Assembly (NCBI RefSeq): GCF_008831285.2
Contig: NW_022204507.1
Coordinates: 2,110,001 to 2,174,000 of the forward strand
Length of the DNA stretch: 64,000 nucleotides
Direction of reading: 5' to 3'
From: Nymphaea colorata
Lineage: Eukaryota > Streptophyta > Magnoliopsida > Nymphaeales > Nymphaeaceae
Part shown: positions 61,898 to 64,000 of the stretch, one piece after another
How the letters are laid out: every line of letters begins with the position of its first letter
Position numbering within the stretch: the first letter of the stretch is position 1
Notes under the pieces: generated by a model
The model's database searches: none
Told to the model about the DNA's origin: nothing
Seen by the model: only the letters and a program-made list of their open reading frames with translations
Made by a program: the position numbers and the translations under genes

Positions 61898-63333
61898 AAA
61901 AGTCCCAATATCAGAAGCAAATCTGGATTCATTTATCCGGACGGATTTTAATACCGGATGTCAGAAGTGGGCTAACGATCAAAATTAGTGGGGAAAAAAA
62001 AAAAATTGCCCGTTAGGGCTTTACATCGTGCATCGCTGGTCTCTCTTCCTCGTCCTGGTCCACGTCTGCTGCTGCACCTTCGTCCCTCTTCACGGCTGCG
62101 GGCTGCGAAGAGTTATCCACCAGCACTCGGCGGCAGCAAGTGGAGTTCGTTTTCCGACGTGCCGCCTACTAACCTGAGCTCTCCTGATTCCGACCCTTTC
62201 TCTGAGGTCGGTTCACATCCCCCTTTTGGTTCATGCGTGGTGTTCGTTTTCGGCCCTTTTCCTCTGTCGTTGTTCTTTCCAGCGTCATCAACAGGCGTCC
62301 TCATCGGTTACTCACAGCAGCATTCCTACATAGCTCTGGTGGCTCCTGCTTCCCCCATATGAGCTCCACCGCCCGCGGCATCCTACTCGAAGGGAACTCT
62401 CTCTCTCTCTCCTTTCCACCGGCTTTCACCCAAAACGTAGTTGGTATTTTTGGGGGTTTCAGGTCGCTTTCAACCTGCCTTTCACCATACTTCTTTCCAT
62501 CTCATTATAACAAAGGTGGGTCAGTTTGTCAAGCGCTTTGTGGTAAGTTGTTATCTTTGTGTCAGTAAGCCCACCAAACAAACAACAGTAGAAATGATAT
62601 TGTGGATCCCTCGTCCAAGATCTCTAGGAAAGAGATCCTAGAATTATTTCCTGAGGCCATCAAATGCTATTTTGAGGAGACTCATTTCTTTTCCTTTTTC
62701 TTTTTTAACGCTTTTAAAGGATATCTCATACTAGTAGGACTTTTATATTTACAACTTAATTTCTGTTGATCTTATTGAAATCAAGGCCTCGATAATTCTT
62801 AGCGAATATAGTATACGAGAGTTTGGTAACTACTTGTGTAAATACTAGAATTGGTTGTGTTGTCGATTTTAATAAGATTGGAAGGTGGAGATTAAGCTGA
62901 AAAAAAGACACAAGCGTATTGTCTTTTCAACTATGTTACCGTGGTACGCCGGGTCGACCCGCGTACCCGTACCGGCGTACCGGTACGTGGCAGTACGTTT
63001 GGATCTGGTTTTGGATCTAAACCAGATCCAAACCACATTCCCAACAAAAAAAATACCCGACGCTCGACGGGGGGCGACGGGCCGATGGCTTCTTTCTCTT
63101 TCGTCTCAACTTTGTGCGTAGCAGGCTTTGGGCAGCGACGGCGAGTGGTTGTTGTCACTTTAGGCAGCGTTGGCGGACGGCGACGGACGGCAACCGGCGA
63201 CTGATTTCCAGCTGGAGCTTGGGCAGTTTTTAGGGTTGCTGCTACTTGGGGGTTTGAGAGTTTTTATGATTGCCTGCAACCGACGGATTTTCAGCGGGAG
63301 TTTGGGCAGGGACTAGTGATTGGAGGAACAAAC
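61898..63333. other. Intergenic stretch with GC-rich and palindromic parts
   Basis: At 62,030-62,420 the sequence is C/T-rich and gives long biased open frames without a known domain. At 62,940-62,990 it has overlapping GTACCGG/CCGGTAC words. At 62,997-63,033 there is a perfect hairpin with 15-bp arms. No gene is supported. Confidence 0.45.

Positions 63334-64000
<667 letters not shown>

Noticed and set aside
61988-62568. Overlapping frames of 111-124 aa
   Set aside because: The region is C/T-rich and the translations are Pro/Ser/Arg-rich without conserved motifs.

Overview
This window is nuclear DNA from a flowering plant. The evidence is GT-AG introns up to about 9 kb, plant-type protein families, and dense old transposable elements nested in one another. 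The lineage cannot be fixed from the sequence. All three host genes that can be supported lie on the minus strand.

Left part (1-14,423): a complete four-exon gene for a calcium-regulated mitochondrial ATP-Mg/phosphate carrier (APC/SCaMC type, 519 aa). It has four EF-hands followed by three mitochondrial-carrier repeats. Its first intron is 9.17 kb and holds palindrome-rich repeats, a 545-bp tandem duplication and small inverted-repeat elements. Downstream of it, on the plus strand at 1-1,698, are broken coding-like frames that I do not recognise.

Middle (14.4-53.6 kb): transposon territory. A Ty3/gypsy LTR retrotransposon (20,548-34,217, minus strand) has 3.6-kb LTRs, a tRNA-iMet-like primer site, a polypurine tract and a decayed gag-pol. 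One LTR carries a 2.2-kb TAA-flanked Harbinger-like element that has picked up a first-exon fragment resembling the nuclear RNA-surveillance factor NRDE2. A dead L1-type LINE (about 36,850-45,491, minus strand) is interrupted at 41,917-45,144 by a TG...CA element that looks like a solo LTR. A second Harbinger-like element (49,401-53,581, flanked by TTA) carries a frameshifted fragment resembling prefoldin subunit 2.

Right part (54-64 kb): a group C bZIP transcription factor gene (54,192-61,005, five recognised exons, with one exon junction unresolved) and, at the edge, the last exon of cytosolic ribosomal protein S23 (uS12; 63,334-63,474).

The three host genes have unrelated roles (mitochondrial adenylate transport, transcription, translation) and there is no sign of a functional cluster. 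The main interest is the layering of elements and the two captured host-gene fragments. No rRNA, tRNA, CRISPR array or organelle insertion was recognised by eye.
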